DNA of 64,000 nucleotides from Microglena sp. YARC (taxonomy: Eukaryota > Chlorophyta > Chlorophyceae > Chlamydomonadales > Chlamydomonadaceae): assembly GCA_022414725.1 (NCBI GenBank), contig CM039462.1, positions 120,267,197 through 120,331,196 of the forward strand. Direction: 5' to 3'. Of the stretch, positions 1 through 12,159 are shown piece after piece (within the stretch, counting starts at the first letter, position 1; each line of letters opens with the position of its first letter). Made by a program: the position numbers and the translations under genes. A model generated the notes under the pieces. That model was not told the origin of the DNA, made no database searches, and saw only the letters and a program-made list of their open reading frames with translations.

Positions 1-255
1 ATTTGTAGTACCGGTATGCATTACATTTGTAATACCGGTATGCATTACATTTGTAGTACCGGTATGCATTACATTTGTAGTACCGGTATGCATTACATTT
101 GTAGTACCGGTATGCATTACATTTGCAGTACCGGTATGCATTACATTTGTAGTACCGGTATGCATTACATTTGTAGTACCGGTATGTATTACATTTGTAG
201 TAAGCATTGCATTTGTACTGTGCATTGCATTTGTACTGCGCATTGTATTTGTACA
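1..255. repeat. 24-bp minisatellite
   Basis: A tandem array with a 24-bp period containing the core accggtatgcattacatttg runs from the window edge to about position 205. It then decays into shorter units around gcatttgtactg up to 255. The array is open in frame by chance and is not a gene. It probably continues left of the window. Confidence 0.9.
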
Positions 256-1597
256 CCATCAATGATATGACGGTTTGTATTCATACAGCTGGGCACTGCC
301 AAAGGAGCGCTTGTGCTGGTGTTCAAATTGTAATGATGGTGGAAGTTTGAACCTGGGAACATTGAAATTGAAATTGAAATTGTTACATCCGAGTAATGCG
401 CCACTCTCAGGACGTGAAGTTAAGGACACCACTGCGTAAGCCGGAGCTAGCAGTAGCCACCATAAAAGAGTCTCCTTGTCAGGGAGTCTAAATAAGCCCC
501 TGGTGGGCAAACTTTAACAAGGAGAACCAGGGAAATTACTAATCCCCTGGTATTGAGCCCTGTTGGGTCTCCATAAAGCGTCTGCACTGTAAAATACTTT
601 GAAAGCTAGAAATAGAGTGAGAGTGGACTGTGTCTGCCAGTCGAAGGGCACACAATCTGTTAAGTCCAAGTGTAGCCATAGAAGTCAAAAAGGAAGTTAG
701 GGATAGTACCCGTTGTTCCAATTGTGATAACTACGTAGTGAACAAGATATTCCAGCCCGATTGGAGGCCATCCACTAGTCTAGCATGCTGGGCATGTTTA
801 GTGATAAACTTGGTAGCATCACATGGTTGGTATCAGAGCAATAGCCAAGCTCAAGGAGCCAAATTTCTTTATCTCTTAAGACGGTAGGAGAGTCTATGTC
901 AGGTAGGATGGCAAGGTCAGGTCTCATTCTCCTCCAGGCCTCTTCTGTAATAGAGGAAGGGCGTAGCCAGTCAGGGAGGCGTTTGCCTAGGACCCCCCTG
1001 GGAGGTCCTCTTCCTTGCCAGCGTCCATAATCATTCTGCATGAGCCCAGGTCGCCAGTGCAGATGGCCTTGTGGATGAGTCGCACTGCGGCGTCATGTCT
1101 CTTGATATAGAGCCCCTTGAAAGTCTGGTGTGAGCAGCCGCCAGAATGTGGCCCGCTCCGTCCTCACAGATGCGGGCATTATGGGGCAATAGAGGGTTTG
1201 TGGGCGGGTGGGGTGTTGTTAATATAAGGAAGTTTCCACCGATATGCAAGTTTACGATTCCACAGTTGACCCCAGCGGGCTTTAAGGATGTGGAATTTAG
1301 TTTTATGTTGGATAAGGGTAGAGGACCAAAATTTATTACTTGCATGAGGAAGTTGGTGAGGAGTGTTATCGGCCCAGGTGGTTGCATAAAATCCCTTTAA
1401 GCGGGTGTTGGCCAAGGTGGCAGCTAGTGGGTAGGTTGGAGCTGATGCCCTGTGTGAGGTTAGGTGCTAGAATGCGTGGGGGGATATCTCCCATGGGTGT
1501 GCGAGGAGGTTGGACAACCTGGGAACATGTATGTATATTGTTTTTCTACTCCTTAGTAATATTGCCTTACTAAACCTTAGTATGGATCTTTGTCTCC
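256..1597. other. no gene recognised
   Basis: There is no convincing exon on either strand. A short (GAAATT)n-like run lies at 362-382. The rest is unique-looking sequence with short open frames that lack splice or family support. Confidence 0.5.
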
Positions 1598-1745
1598 CCA
1601 CATGTGCTGTACAGATGGGGAAGTACGGCCATTTGCAGCAAGTACTGTCAGACATTACTAAACCTTACTAAGGCTCTTTTATCCCGACATGTGCTGTACA
1701 GATGGGGGAGTACGGCCATCTGCAGCAAGTACTGTCAGACATTCC
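1598..1745 (+). repeat. duplicated 5' edge of the first EF-hand exon
   Basis: Two tandem copies, period about 87 bp, each carry a polypyrimidine stretch, a tacag acceptor and the first 40 or so bases of the exon (ATGGGG.. through CTGTCAGACATT). The upstream copy (exon-like part from 1615) falls into an in-frame stop just after ..SDIT. The downstream copy, from 1702, continues into the full coding exon. Confidence 0.75.
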
Positions 1746-4321
1746 TCGGTTGAATGAAGATTGTAACACTCTTGATGACATCAAGGCCATCTATGAAGTG
1801 TAAGTCACTTCACCTCCCTTACTGTGACACATAGTGCTGTGACACGTAGTGCTGTGACACATAGTGCTGTGACACGTAGTGCTGTGACACATAGTGCTTG
1901 TGACACGTTAGTGGCTGTGACATGTAGTGCGTCCTGTGACACGTAGTGCTGTGACACGTAGTGCTGGTGACAGGTGGCAGGGTGTGACACGTGCTGGTGA
2001 CTGAAATGTGTGCTGCTTGACACGTACTGTGACATGTAGTGCTGTGACACATAGTGCTGTGACACGTAGTGCTGTGATACGTAGTGCTGTGACACGTGCT
2101 GTCATACGTAGTGCTGTGACACATAGTAATGTAACCCGTAGTGCTGTGATACGTAGTTCTGCTTGTGTTGAGGTGGTAATTTTTCTAAATTATTTGGCAA
2201 CCAAGTCTGAACTGAAATATTCAGATATTCTTCGATTGGATGAATATTCAAAGATTCAAATATTCATATGCATATGCACACGCACAGGTATGTACGGAAT
2301 ATAGGACTTAAACCCTAAACTCTTAACCCTACACTCACATGCGCAGGTATTACTCAACCCTTAACCCTTGACCCTAAACCCTATACTCACATGCGCAGGT
2401 ATGACGTGGATGGCAGTGGCACATTAGATGAGGACGAGTTCATCGAGGTCTTACGGGCATCTGGTATGGGCCATCACTGCAAATGTAGTGTTAACAACAC
2501 TTAGTATTTGTAATGTGTATGCAAATTTAGTGTTAGCTAACACTTATTGTTGTCAGTGTTATTGTGTTTTATAGCACCTTAGAAAAGGGGAAGTTGATCC
2601 AGAAACTACATGAGTTGATCCAGAAACTATATGAGTTGATCCAGAAACTACGACATCTGGTATGGGCCATCACTGCAAATTGAGTGCTGACAAGTTTTTG
2701 TGTGTTTATATGAAGAGTCGGGGGGTCGACTCCCCCTTCGGTCGCTCTTGGCGTCGCAGGTCGTCGTCAACTGCGATGGTAGCTTGTCCAGTTTGAAGGT
2801 AGGAGACCGCTCCCCACGCCCGGTAACGACGGCTCCTTGAACACCACGCCCACCAGGCGTTATCAATTACCTTTTTTTGCCGCCGGTCATCGTAGGTGTG
2901 GAGCACGACTAGGTGTGTGTTTACTGCTAAGGGGCAGGACCCCTGCACTGCCCAAGTAGCTACCCGTCTTAGTCAGCAGTAGGTGATTAACTTGTGTTTT
3001 ACAGCACCTTCGGATAGCACCTTCGGATAGCACCTTCGGATAGGGGAAATTCATCCGCTGAACAGAAGGTCATCCGTAGGTGTTGAGAGACGACTAGGTG
3101 TGTGTGATACTGCTAAGGGGCAGGACCCCTGTACTGTTTTATAAGCATCCGCCTTCGGATAGGGGAAATTCATTGAGGTCTTTCAAACAGCTGGCTTGGA
3201 CCATCACAAGCAAAGTAGATATGTGTTTACTGTTTTTCAGTTGTAATTTTAGTTGCTTGTAGTTATAGCACCTTACAATCAGTAATGGTTTATAGCATCA
3301 AAGTATATGGTCTCCCCCACTGATTGTGTAATACCATGCATCAGTATATGTATCATGCATCAGTAATGGTATCCATGCATCAGTAATGGTATGCCATGCA
3401 TCATAATGGTATCCATGCATCATAAGTAATGGTATCCATTGCATGCAGTAATGGTATCTTCATGCATCAGTAAGCGGTGTTATTTAACATGCATCGTGCA
3501 TGTGCACAAGTGTGCATGTTAACCATGCATCAGTGCATGTGCAAGTGTGTGCATGTTAACCATGCATCGGTGCATGTGCAAGTGTGTGCATGTTAACCAT
3601 GCATCGGTGCATGTGCAAGTGTGTGCATGTTAACCATGCATCGGTGCATGTGCAAGTGTGTGCATGTTAACCATGCATCGGTGCATGTGCAAGTGTGTGC
3701 ATGTTAACCATGCATCGGTGCATGTGCAAGTGTGTGCATGTTAACCATGCATCGGTGCATGTGCAAGTGTGTGCATGTTAACCATGCATCGGTGCATGTG
3801 CAAGTGTGTGCATGTTAACCATGCATCGGTGCATGTGCATATGTGTGCATGTTAACCATGCATCAGTGCATGTGCAAGTGTGTGCATGTTAACCATGCAT
3901 CAGTGCATGTGCAAGTGTGTGCCTGTTAACCATGCATCAGTGCATGTGCATGTGTGTGCATGTTAACTTTGAGGAGGAGGCACCCAAGGACTCCTTGAAG
4001 TTAATGCTCCCCATGTTGTGCCTATCTGCACTGTTAAGTGCACCCAAGAACTCCCCCCCCCCACTTCCACTCTCACTCTCACTCCCCCCCCTATCCCACT
4101 CCAATCCCACCCACCCACGCCCCCACACTCCCACTGTACTCCCACTCCATCCCCCCCACTCCCACTCCCACCCACTCCACCCCCACTCCTGTGTTCCTAT
4201 GACAGGTTTCTCTACCAAGGAGTCGAAGGAGATTTTCAATGAGGTGAACATTGACAGAGATGACACGGTCTCCTTGCAAGAGTTCGAGATGTGGTGGATC
4301 AATGTCCACATGGCTCCGTGA
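1702..4321 (+). CDS. paired EF-hand calcium-binding protein (3 exons visible)
   Basis: Exons by splice consensus and phase: 1702-1799 (donor GTAAGT), 2399-2463 (acceptor GCGCAG, donor GTATGG) and 4206-4321 (acceptor GACAG, stop TGA). Together they give 92 residues. Loop 1 is DVDGSGTLDEDE and loop 2 is NIDRDDTVSLQE. Both keep acidic or oxygen ligands at loop positions 1, 3, 5 and 9 and Glu at 12, so both should bind Ca2+. The helix before loop 1 (TLDDIKAIYEVY) and the aromatic tail (EFEMWWINVHMAP) fit an EF-hand pair. The ATG at 1702 follows an acceptor at once, so it may be internal and the true start may lie left of the window. The pair could be the end of a larger protein. The exact end is uncertain because CC|GTGAGA at 4317 also resembles a donor. 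Intron 1 is about 0.6 kb and intron 2 about 1.7 kb; both are full of tandem repeats. Confidence 0.7.
1815..2165. repeat. 15-bp minisatellite (gacacgtagtgctgt)
   Basis: Tandem and degenerate copies alternate between gacacgtagtgctgt and gacacatagtgctgt inside intron 1 of the EF-hand gene. Open frames on both strands here are repeat artefacts. Confidence 0.9.
2275..2402 (+). repeat. triplicated acceptor of EF-hand exon 2
   Basis: Three copies of a cacatgcgcaggtat-type junction occur near 2277, 2336 and 2388, separated by ccctaaaccctaa-like text. Only the last is followed by coding sequence (TATGACGTGGATGG). Confidence 0.65.
2698..2880 (+). mobile_element. tRNA-derived SINE, copy 1
   Basis: A B-box-like ggggggtcgactccccc near 2717 is followed by a body shared with copies at 23.4, 36.3 and 42.6 kb (cgatggtagcttgtcc, then aggcgttatca). 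The copy ends in a T run at 2872-2877 that would serve as a Pol III terminator. Confidence 0.7.
2990..3215 (+). repeat. degenerate repeats with a decayed EF-hand exon copy
   Basis: Repeats of caccttcggataggggaaa surround 3168-3212, which reads FIEVFQTAGLDHHK in one frame. It resembles the exon-2 text FIEVLRASGMGHH. This is either an old diverged exon copy or an alternative exon; no clean splice pair supports the second option. A further copy of the exon-2 donor flank lies at 2651-2682. Confidence 0.5.
3310..3480. repeat. about 20-bp minisatellite (catgcatcagtaatggtat)
   Basis: Imperfect tandem units of catgcatcagtaatggtat with small indels, in intron 2 of the EF-hand gene. Confidence 0.8.
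3485..3966. repeat. 37-bp minisatellite
   Basis: About 13 near-identical 37-bp units contain catgcatcggtgcatgtgca followed by agtgtgtgcatgttaac. Variants such as cagt for cggt sit at the ends and identical units in the middle. Confidence 0.92.
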
Positions 4322-6640
4322 GATTTGAGATGTGGTGTGTCGGTGCATGTGGGTGCGCAGGTGGTGTGGGTGGGGTTGAGCTTAATTTCATTTCTTGTTT
4401 TCCTAAAAGGCTAAACCTGCTTTCCTGTTTTGAAGGTTGGGCAAGTTCCTCTCTCCCTCTCAACCCTCACCCTCCCCCCTCTCACCCCTCAGCCCCACCA
4501 CCCACCCTGCCTCCACCCTCTCACCACTTGGTATTGATCACCCCCCTCTTTCCACCCTCCCACCCTCTCACACCACTCACCTCCCACGCCTCTCAAACCC
4601 ACTCACCCCTCCCACCCTCTCACGACCTCTCTACCCACTCACCCACTCACCCTCCCACCTCCCACCCTCTCCCCCACTCACCCTCCACCCTCTCACACCA
4701 CTCACCCTCCCACCCTCTCACCCACTCCCCTCCCACCCTCTCACCACTCACCCTCCCACTCTCTCACCCACTCACCCTCCCACCTTCTCACCCACTCACG
4801 GCCAGTTCGCACCCTCTCTCTCACTCACCTCCCACCCTCTCACCCACACACCCTCTCACCCTCCTGCCTGCTAACTGACACCCACATGACCCTCCCAACC
4901 TCGGTTCACCCACTCACCCTCCCACCCTCTCACCCTCCCACCCTCTCACTCACTCACCCTCCCACCCTCTCACCACTAACCCTCCCACCATCTCACCCAA
5001 CTCATCCTCTCACCCCTCTCACGAGCCAGGGCGCACCTCGCCACCACTCTCACCCACTCATCCTCCACCCTCTCACCCCCAACTCATCCTCCCAAAACAG
5101 CCCACCTCTTTCTCACACCACTCACCTCGGCCACTATCACTCGCATCCCTCTCCACCCTCTCACACCTCACCTCCTCGGGCCACCCATCTACCCACCTCT
5201 CACCCGAGACCCTCTCACGCGCTCATTATTACCCTCCCACTCCTCTCTCCCCACTCACGGCCCACTCACCCCCATCACCCTCTCCCCACCACCCTCCACT
5301 CCCTTCACCACAGCCCTCCCACCCTCACCCACTCACCTCCCACCCTCCATCCCACCACCCTCGTCAGGCTGTGCACTAAACACCCACTCTCACCCTCCCA
5401 CCAGCCTACCACGACACCCTCCCACTCTGCTCTCACCACTCACCCTCCCACCCTTCTCACCCCACTCAGCGCGCCTCCCACCCCTCTTTCGGTTCTCACT
5501 CACCCTCCCACCCTCTCACCGCCACCGAGCTCCCACCTCGACACCAGACTCTCACCCACCTCTCACCTCCCATCACCCTCCCACCCTCTCACATCTGAGA
5601 TCACCCTCCACGGCCTCTCGTAACCCTCCCAATCTCACCCACTCACCTCCACCGTCTCTCACGTCCACGCACTCGTCCACCTACTCACCACTCACACTCC
5701 CAACCTCATCTCCCGCACTCAAGAGCCTCTCCACGCTGCTGACCGCAACGAGGCATTGCGGCAGCCCCACCCTCATCACCCCTCACCCCCACCCTCTCAC
5801 CCACTCACCTCCACCTTCCCACCACTCACGTGCCTCTCACCCACTCACCCTCGCCACTCTCCCACCTCCGCACCAACCTCCCCACCCCTCACGACCCCAC
5901 CCTCTCACCACTGGCCTCCCACCCTCTCTACTCTCCCCACCCACTCTCCCATCACCCTCCCACCCTCTCATCCACTCACTAGCCTCCCACCTCTCACACT
6001 CACGGGCCTCCTCCCTCTCTACATCACACCCCTCCACCTCTCTCCCACTCACCCTCCCACCCTCTCATCCACTCACCCCTCAGCCCACCTCTCACCACCC
6101 ACCTCTCACTCACTCACCCTCACCCTCCCGAAAACCCACTCACCCACTCACCCTCTCACCCACTTCTCACCTCTCCACGCCTCATCACCCACTCACCCTC
6201 ACACCCTCCTACCACTCACCCTCACACCCTCCGTCCGAAGCCGCACCCACTATTCCCCTCCCACACTCTCCCGCTTCGCCCGGTCGCCAGAGCCGTCTCA
6301 GGTCGGTCAACTTCACCATCCACCTCCCAGCGACTCACCCACTCTCCACCTCGCCCTTCCCACCTCTCGCCAGTGGCTCACGCCACCTCCCGATGACCAC
6401 CCTCACATTTGAGGAACAACGACCTCAGCGCTCACTCACTCACCCTCCACCAATCACGGTACAGCCTCCACCAAAATGTCAGCCCTCGATCATCCTCAGC
6501 ACTCACCGCCTCACCCTCCACCCCCTACCCTCCCAGCCCGTCGCAGGCCCACCCACCCACCCACGTTCCACTCCTCCCGCTCACTCCTTCCCCACCCCCC
6601 ATCACCCTCTTACCCTCTCACGCCCTCGTCACCTACCTAC
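4045..6640. repeat. pyrimidine-rich tract, (CCCACCCTCTCACCCACTCA)-like
   Basis: About 2.6 kb of almost pure C/T/A on the plus strand is built from ctcaccctcccaccctctca units with frequent small indels. It overlaps the end of intron 2 and flanks the last exon of the EF-hand gene. The long Pro/His/Ser/Thr-rich open frames here are artefacts of a stop-poor composition. Confidence 0.9.
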
Positions 6641-6654
6641 CGGCGGACTGGCTG

Positions 6655-6882
6655 AGCAATACCACACAGAGGGAGTTATCACCTTTCCCGCCGATCCTTT
6701 TGAGAAAAGACATGTAAGATCCAGCCTGCATGAAAGATGCTGGACTATGCCGACTTGAGCTTGAACTAGACGACACATTTGATTCAGGTCAGTTCAAGCA
6801 AGTGCGTTAGACGATGAGGATGGAAAGCTGCTTGGTGGAAACAACTACCCCGAGGACTAGCCCCCAAACTCTTCTGAGGAGA
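6655..6882 (+). other. possible exon remnants, unidentified
   Basis: EQYHTEGVITFPADPFEKRH ends at a good donor (CATGTAAGA, 6714), and 6817-6870 reads DEDGKLLGGNNYPED to a stop. They look more protein-like than the surrounding repeats, but I cannot join them in phase or assign a family. Confidence 0.25.
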
Positions 6883-6974
6883 GTGGAAACATTGCAGATT
6901 TGCCTCCTAAGATACAACAGTGCCATCAAACTCCATGAAAAACTATGGCGTGATTGCGGGGGTAGGTTAAGGGC

Positions 6975-7300
6975 TTACGCTATCAAGATTCCATGACATG
7001 AGCAGTATTGGGTTCAGGGTTAAAAAGGTTTACGCATCAAGATTCCATGAAAACCAATTGATGATTTCGTTTCAGGGTTCAGGTTTGCGCCATCAAGCCA
7101 GTTCCATGAAAACTATGTGAGTGGATTTTGGGTTCAGGTAAGGTTCAGCGCCATCCTGAGAGTTTCCATGAAAACTATCTGTGAGCAGATTTGGGGTTTC
7201 AGGTTAAGTTTACGCATCAAAAGAGTTCCATGAAAACTATGTGAGTGGATTTGGGTGCAGAGTTAAGGTTAGCCCATCAAGATTCCATGAGACCATGTAG
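6975..7300. repeat. about 60-bp minisatellite
   Basis: Five or so imperfect units carry gattccatgaaaactatgtg, gagtggatttgggttcagg and gttaaggtttacgcatcaag. Frequent one-base indels suggest unpolished long-read sequence or fast decay. Confidence 0.8.
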
Positions 7301-8020
7301 TAGACCTTGGGGAGTGGATAGAATGGAGTGAATGGATTAGAGGAATGAAGTAGAGTGGAGTGGAAGGGATGGGATGGACTGGAAGAGGACTGGAGAAGAG
7401 CGGAGTGACTGTTAATATGGACCACCCATGAATGAGTCGATCACTAACAACCATTAGGTGATCATTTGAGCATCAATAATAGGTTGAGTTCATAGTTCAT
7501 ACCTCACGATTTTAGCCTGAATCCGCTAAATTCTGGGAGACTCACTGGAGAATTGCCAGAATTTGCGTCTTCTATCATTCTGGGAGAATTATGTACAGCT
7601 GTACCTGTAGCAGCTTAGGCAGCTCCCTGAGCAGCCACTGTGCTAAAATCCCAGAGTTCAACAGCCTGAAATTGATCTAATCAGTTTCCACATCATGGAC
7701 AGAGAGGGGTTGGATTCGGGTTTGGGTTGTGGGGGGGAGGGAGGGAGTTGGGGGGGGGAAGAGGAGGTTGGGGGGAGGGGATTGCAAGTCCCATAAAGCC
7801 TAATTTGCCTACACCTACGTTCCAAAGTTCAACAGGTCTTTGGAGATGCTGATTCTGACAGCTTCAGATTCACAAGGATGTTTTTAAGGTTTGGCCGGGT
7901 TGCAAGCCCGGGGCACCTGAAGCTGCTTCTTGTAGCCAAGAAAGGAAAGCAGTTTTGTACTGAAAGCTTGTTTACCCTAGACTGTTCAGCTTATGGATAT
8001 CTTCAGTTTGAATCAGCTTT
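7301..8020. other. no gene recognised; TIR-element remnant near 7600
   Basis: 7600-7650 (gcagcttaggcagctccctg) matches the terminal repeat of the MITE family seen at 32.3, 33.6 and 51.5 kb. A G-rich tract lies at 7720-7785. No coding exon is supported. Confidence 0.4.
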
Positions 8021-8096
8021 GAATTAGTTGAATCATTGAATTCAGTTTGAATTCATGATCAGCCTGTGCGTGGTCGACATCTATTAGTGGATGCCC

Positions 8097-8340
<244 letters not shown>

Positions 8341-8349
8341 TGAATCAAG

Positions 8350-8423
8350 ATCAGCTGGTCGGTCAACATCAACAAATCCCTAGTCCCCGTAGAACTGGGC
8401 AGCGACCCTATGAAAATGCCAAG
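8350..8423 (+). CDS. single exon of an unrecognised gene
   Basis: After a caag acceptor the sequence reads ISWSVNINKSLVPVELGSD then PMKMPR, to a donor GTAGGA at 8424. The frame has an in-frame TGA just upstream of the acceptor, so the exon edge is constrained. A degenerate copy of the exon start (atcagcctgtgcgtggtcga) lies at 8059-8080, on the other side of the poly-C tract. No family was recognised. It may belong to the same plus-strand gene as the exons at 13-15 kb. Confidence 0.4.
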
Positions 8424-8429
8424 GTAGGA

Positions 8430-8712
8430 GCTGAGCACAAGCCCCCCCGCCCCCCCCATAACTTGATAATTCCCCCCAACAAAGCGATTTCCTCTTGATA
8501 TCTTCCCCCAAACCAACGAATTTCCTGTTGCAAATTTCCCCCCAAACCAACGGATTACTGTACTATATTCTTCCCCCAAACCAATTGAATTTCCTGCTGC
8601 TATATTTAACCCAACTATCGAGTTTCTGCTACTACACCCCCCCCTCCCCCTGACCAAGAATTCCCTGCTGCTTTTTATCCCCCCAACCAACGAATTTGTA
8701 TTCATTATGTTA
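8430..8712. repeat. about 45-bp degenerate repeat
   Basis: Units of cccccaaaccaacgaatttc with cctgctgctat, with indels. Confidence 0.7.
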
Positions 8713-8829
8713 CAGGTCCAGGGGTGGCTGAATAGTTCAGAGAATTTCCCACCTTCAAATTACCATGCCCAACATTATGCCCAACATTCAAATCCCCTGC
8801 TATGCTGCCCACATAACTCCATAAGTTTA

Positions 8830-9735
8830 AAAACAGTAGCAACTCAAGTAATCACATGTCCCTCAATGCTACCCACCTACCTTCAATGAAAAACATGTTA
8901 ACAATTCTTCAAATTCAAACGTTCACATGTCCCTGGCAATGGCTACCCCACCTACCTTCAAGATAAAAAACATGTAACAATTCAAATTCAAACATTCACA
9001 TGTCCCTGCAGATGCTACCCACCTACCTTCAAGTTCAAAAAGCATGTAAACAATTCAATTCAAACATTCACCATGTCCCTGCAGATGCTACCCACCTACC
9101 TCAAGTTCCAAAAAAAAACAGTAACAATTCAAATTCAAACTTCACATGTCCCTGCAGATGGCTACCCACCTACTTCAAGTTCAAAAAACAATGTGACAAT
9201 CCAAATTCAAGCATTCACATGTCCCTTGCATGCTAGCCCACCTTACTTCAAGTTCAAAAAACATGTAAACAATTCAAATTCAAAACATTCCACATGTCCC
9301 TGCAATGCTACCCCACCTACCTTCAAGTTAAAAAACATGTACAATCAAATTCAACATTCACATGTCCCTGCAGATGCTACCCACCACCTTCAAGTTTCAA
9401 AAAAACATTCTTGTAACAGATTCAAAAATTCAAACATTTCACATGTCCTGCAGATGCTACCCCACCTTACTGATCAGTTCAAAAAAACATGTAACAATTC
9501 AAATTCAAACATCAACGTGTCCCTGCAAGCACCCACCCTACCTTCAACGCTAAAAAAACATGTAACAATCAAATTCAAACATTCACATGTCCCGCAGATG
9601 CTACCCACCTATATTCAACTTAAAAAACAGTGTAACAATCAATTCAAACATGTAACAATCAAAATTCAAACATTAACAATCAAATATTCAACATTCAAAC
9701 CCTCAGATGCTACCCACCCTACCTTCAAGTTGTGA
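8830..9735 (+). repeat. tandem array containing a candidate acceptor and exon start
   Basis: About ten 70-95-bp units carry acatgtccctgcag followed by atgctacccacctaccttca and AT-rich caattcaaattcaaac spacer. Each has the form of an acceptor plus an exon start (MLPTYLQ). The last unit (9703-9732) runs into QVVNTSFSLEGLRLRT and a stop, which may be the real exon. Units carry many single-base indels. Confidence 0.6.
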
Positions 9736-9859
9736 ATACCTCATTCTCACTGGAGGGACTTCGTCTCAGAACATAAGCCGGTACCTGCAGAGACTATTGA
9801 CCAGCTGAAAAAAAACCAGGGGTGCGTTTCCTTCTTTATATGTATATCTGATGCCCAGC

Positions 9860-10075
9860 TACAAAGTCCTATGCGGCGTCGCAAGCAACGCGGAAAAATT
9901 GGCGAGTGTGTCGGCAACGGAATGAAAGTCGCAAACGATGGAGCTGACCAAAGCGAGTTAGTTACGGCGACCGTTGGCTGATGTTTCGGGCTTCCAAGTT
10001 TTTGTTTCGTCGACAGACCAAAGCTGTAAACATGGGGGCCCCGCCCCCTGAGAGTGGCTCTGCCAAAAACCTAGG
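9860..10075 (+). mobile_element. dispersed repeat family A, copy 1
   Basis: It begins agtcctatgcggcgtcgcaa and carries ggagctgacc and cgagttagttac, ending near tctgccaaaaac. Homologous copies lie at 41057-41280, 51270-51495 and 59180-59560 in the same orientation, and at 25745-26010 and 30165-30365 in reverse. It is short and has no open frame of interest; I read it as a non-autonomous element. Confidence 0.65.
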
Positions 10076-10440
10076 TGCATGTGCTTGTTTAGTTGTTTGT
10101 TTAGCTTGTTTTAAGTTGGTTTGTTTGCCTTAAGCTTGTTTAGTTTGTTTGGCTTGGTTTGTTTGGTTGGTTTATAATATTGTACATCACCTTTAAACTT
10201 ATGAAATCTTGCAAAGACTTGTTGACCCAGCTGACAAAAACAGGGTGCGTGTGCTTTTTATTTAATAGTTGATGTCGCTGAAAATAGGGGGCATGTGCTT
10301 GATTTGGTTATTGTTTAGCCTTGTTAAGTTGTTTGCTTTAGTTTGTTGTTTGTTTGCTTAGTCTTGGTTAGTTTTTTGCAAGTTTCGTTTGTTGCTCATT
10401 TTAGTTGTTCGGTTTTGGATGTTTTGATAATATTAGGTTA
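10076..10440. repeat. T/G-rich degenerate repeat (gtttgtttagcttg)
   Basis: Low-complexity tract of gtttgtttagcttgttt-like units. A second partial copy of the aggtgcatgtgcttg lead-in lies at about 10283. Confidence 0.7.
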
Positions 10441-12100
10441 GCCGGGGTATGTGATTTCGAACTATTAGCGCTACTTGCCCTCTGCCCTAACTAGCACTAA
10501 TATAAATCCCCGGAAATTTACGCTAGGTGCAATCGTGAAGAGAAGAAAAAGGATGTCGTCGTGGCTGGAAACGCAACGCGCGAACACAGAATTAGGTACG
10601 AGCACTAGCGTCCCCCAGGCTCTCCAGGCTAGCAGAACATTGCGCTGACAGTGCAGCCGACAGTACAGTGCAGTGGCAGGCTGCGACATTGACAGGTGGC
10701 AGTACAGTGAATCTCCTGTCCTCTGCGAGTGTCGTTAGTATAAGCCCTGAATCAATCTGATTAATTTCGCATTGCGTCGCTCAGTAAATTATCCAGTCGC
10801 GAATGTCAACGGCAACCGTTTACAGCCGCCCAAGTCTTGCGTCGTGAAAAACGGCAAAAACAGACTTCATGAGGCGCAGCTGACGGCCTAACCCTACGCA
10901 AGCGTGTGAATTGAACGACACGAGAAGATCTCTTACGAGCAAAAGACCTTCGGGAGGGGGACTTCGTTTTTGCTGTAGATCCTGTCGCTCCCGAAATGAG
11001 GCTCTGAGACACAGAGGTATTTGAGGAGGAGGAAGAGGAGGGGAGGAAGCCAGGGTTGTGCCATTCGGTACGGTATGGTGTACGGATTCGTTCGGTTTCG
11101 GAATCGTACTTCCTATTCGAAGTCTTTCGGTTGAATTCGGCCCATAGTGATGTAACTTCAAACAAACCTAATAATATGGTATAAAATGTTGTAGACAAAA
11201 TTATTCCCCACCGCCTGTACATTCCAATTTAGCATTTATAACATTTGATTATATATAATAGTGTAATTTATGTATCACATTGTATTCAATTTATACAATG
11301 TTACACCATATATTCGCGTTCCAGCCCTTCCTGCATTGCAATGACCCATTATGCCCATTTAACAAATATATATGGTCCGAATTTTAAGTAATCAGAGGGA
11401 ATCGAACCGCCAAACTCCTGTTATTGAAGCAGCATCTAGACTAGTGGCTGTTGTGATACCATTTACACACGAGAAAGCGAATATACAGGGCAGCTGGAAA
11501 ATGCTCGGTATCGAACGTCCAATGCACGAACGAGATAGATTCCACCGAATGCAAATCGTTTCGGTATTTCGGTGCATACGACCGAAATGCACAACCCTGG
11601 GGAGCGGCAGTTAATGCCAACCACAAGCAGGGGGGGGGGAGGGTGATACACATGAGCAAGTCTTGGAAGGTTGTGTTGTTTTACAGTCTAACTGAGTAAA
11701 GCGTAAGCCAAATAGGCTAAAATAGACTTGCCCAACCTCAAATCATTGGAAGGCAAGAATTCCATCAAGAATCCCTAGCACATCAAAAGCAACCACAAAA
11801 ATTGCAGAGTGGTTCAATATGGCAAGTTCGATCTGTCCCAGTTTGGAAGGATGGAGAGTGGTTACGATTCCAGTTGGACTGACAAACAGACAGATAGCAG
11901 ACAGACAGACGTCTTTGAACAAACGTGGCCCCTGGGCTCCTGCAATTAGAAGGGGGGCTCAAACAACCAGGACGCGTTGTAAATTTGGTTTGGCTTGGTT
12001 TGTTTTGTTTAATTAAATTTAGAGAGGACGGAGAGAGGAAGGCATGACTGGGGGGGGCAATAGTGGGCCAACGTCATTTGCAAGACATGATTGTCTTTTT
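10441..12100. other. no gene recognised
   Basis: Intergenic or intronic sequence. Open frames on the minus strand at 10.8-11.2 kb lack family resemblance and clear exon signals. A G run lies at 11629-11637. 11870-11965 (ggactgacaaacagacag.. ggggggctc) resembles the tail of dispersed family A. Confidence 0.45.
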
Positions 12101-12159
12101 ATGAAAACCAAAACCAAGAATATAGCAGTGCCGCCACTGAAGTCCTTGCATTGCCACAT

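Noticed and set aside
1..255. CRISPR-like array of 24-bp repeats
   Set aside because: Direct tandem repeats with no spacers, in eukaryotic sequence.
3917..6758. Proline/histidine/serine-rich proteins on the plus strand
   Set aside because: Pyrimidine-rich tract with frequent indels; composition alone explains the open frames.
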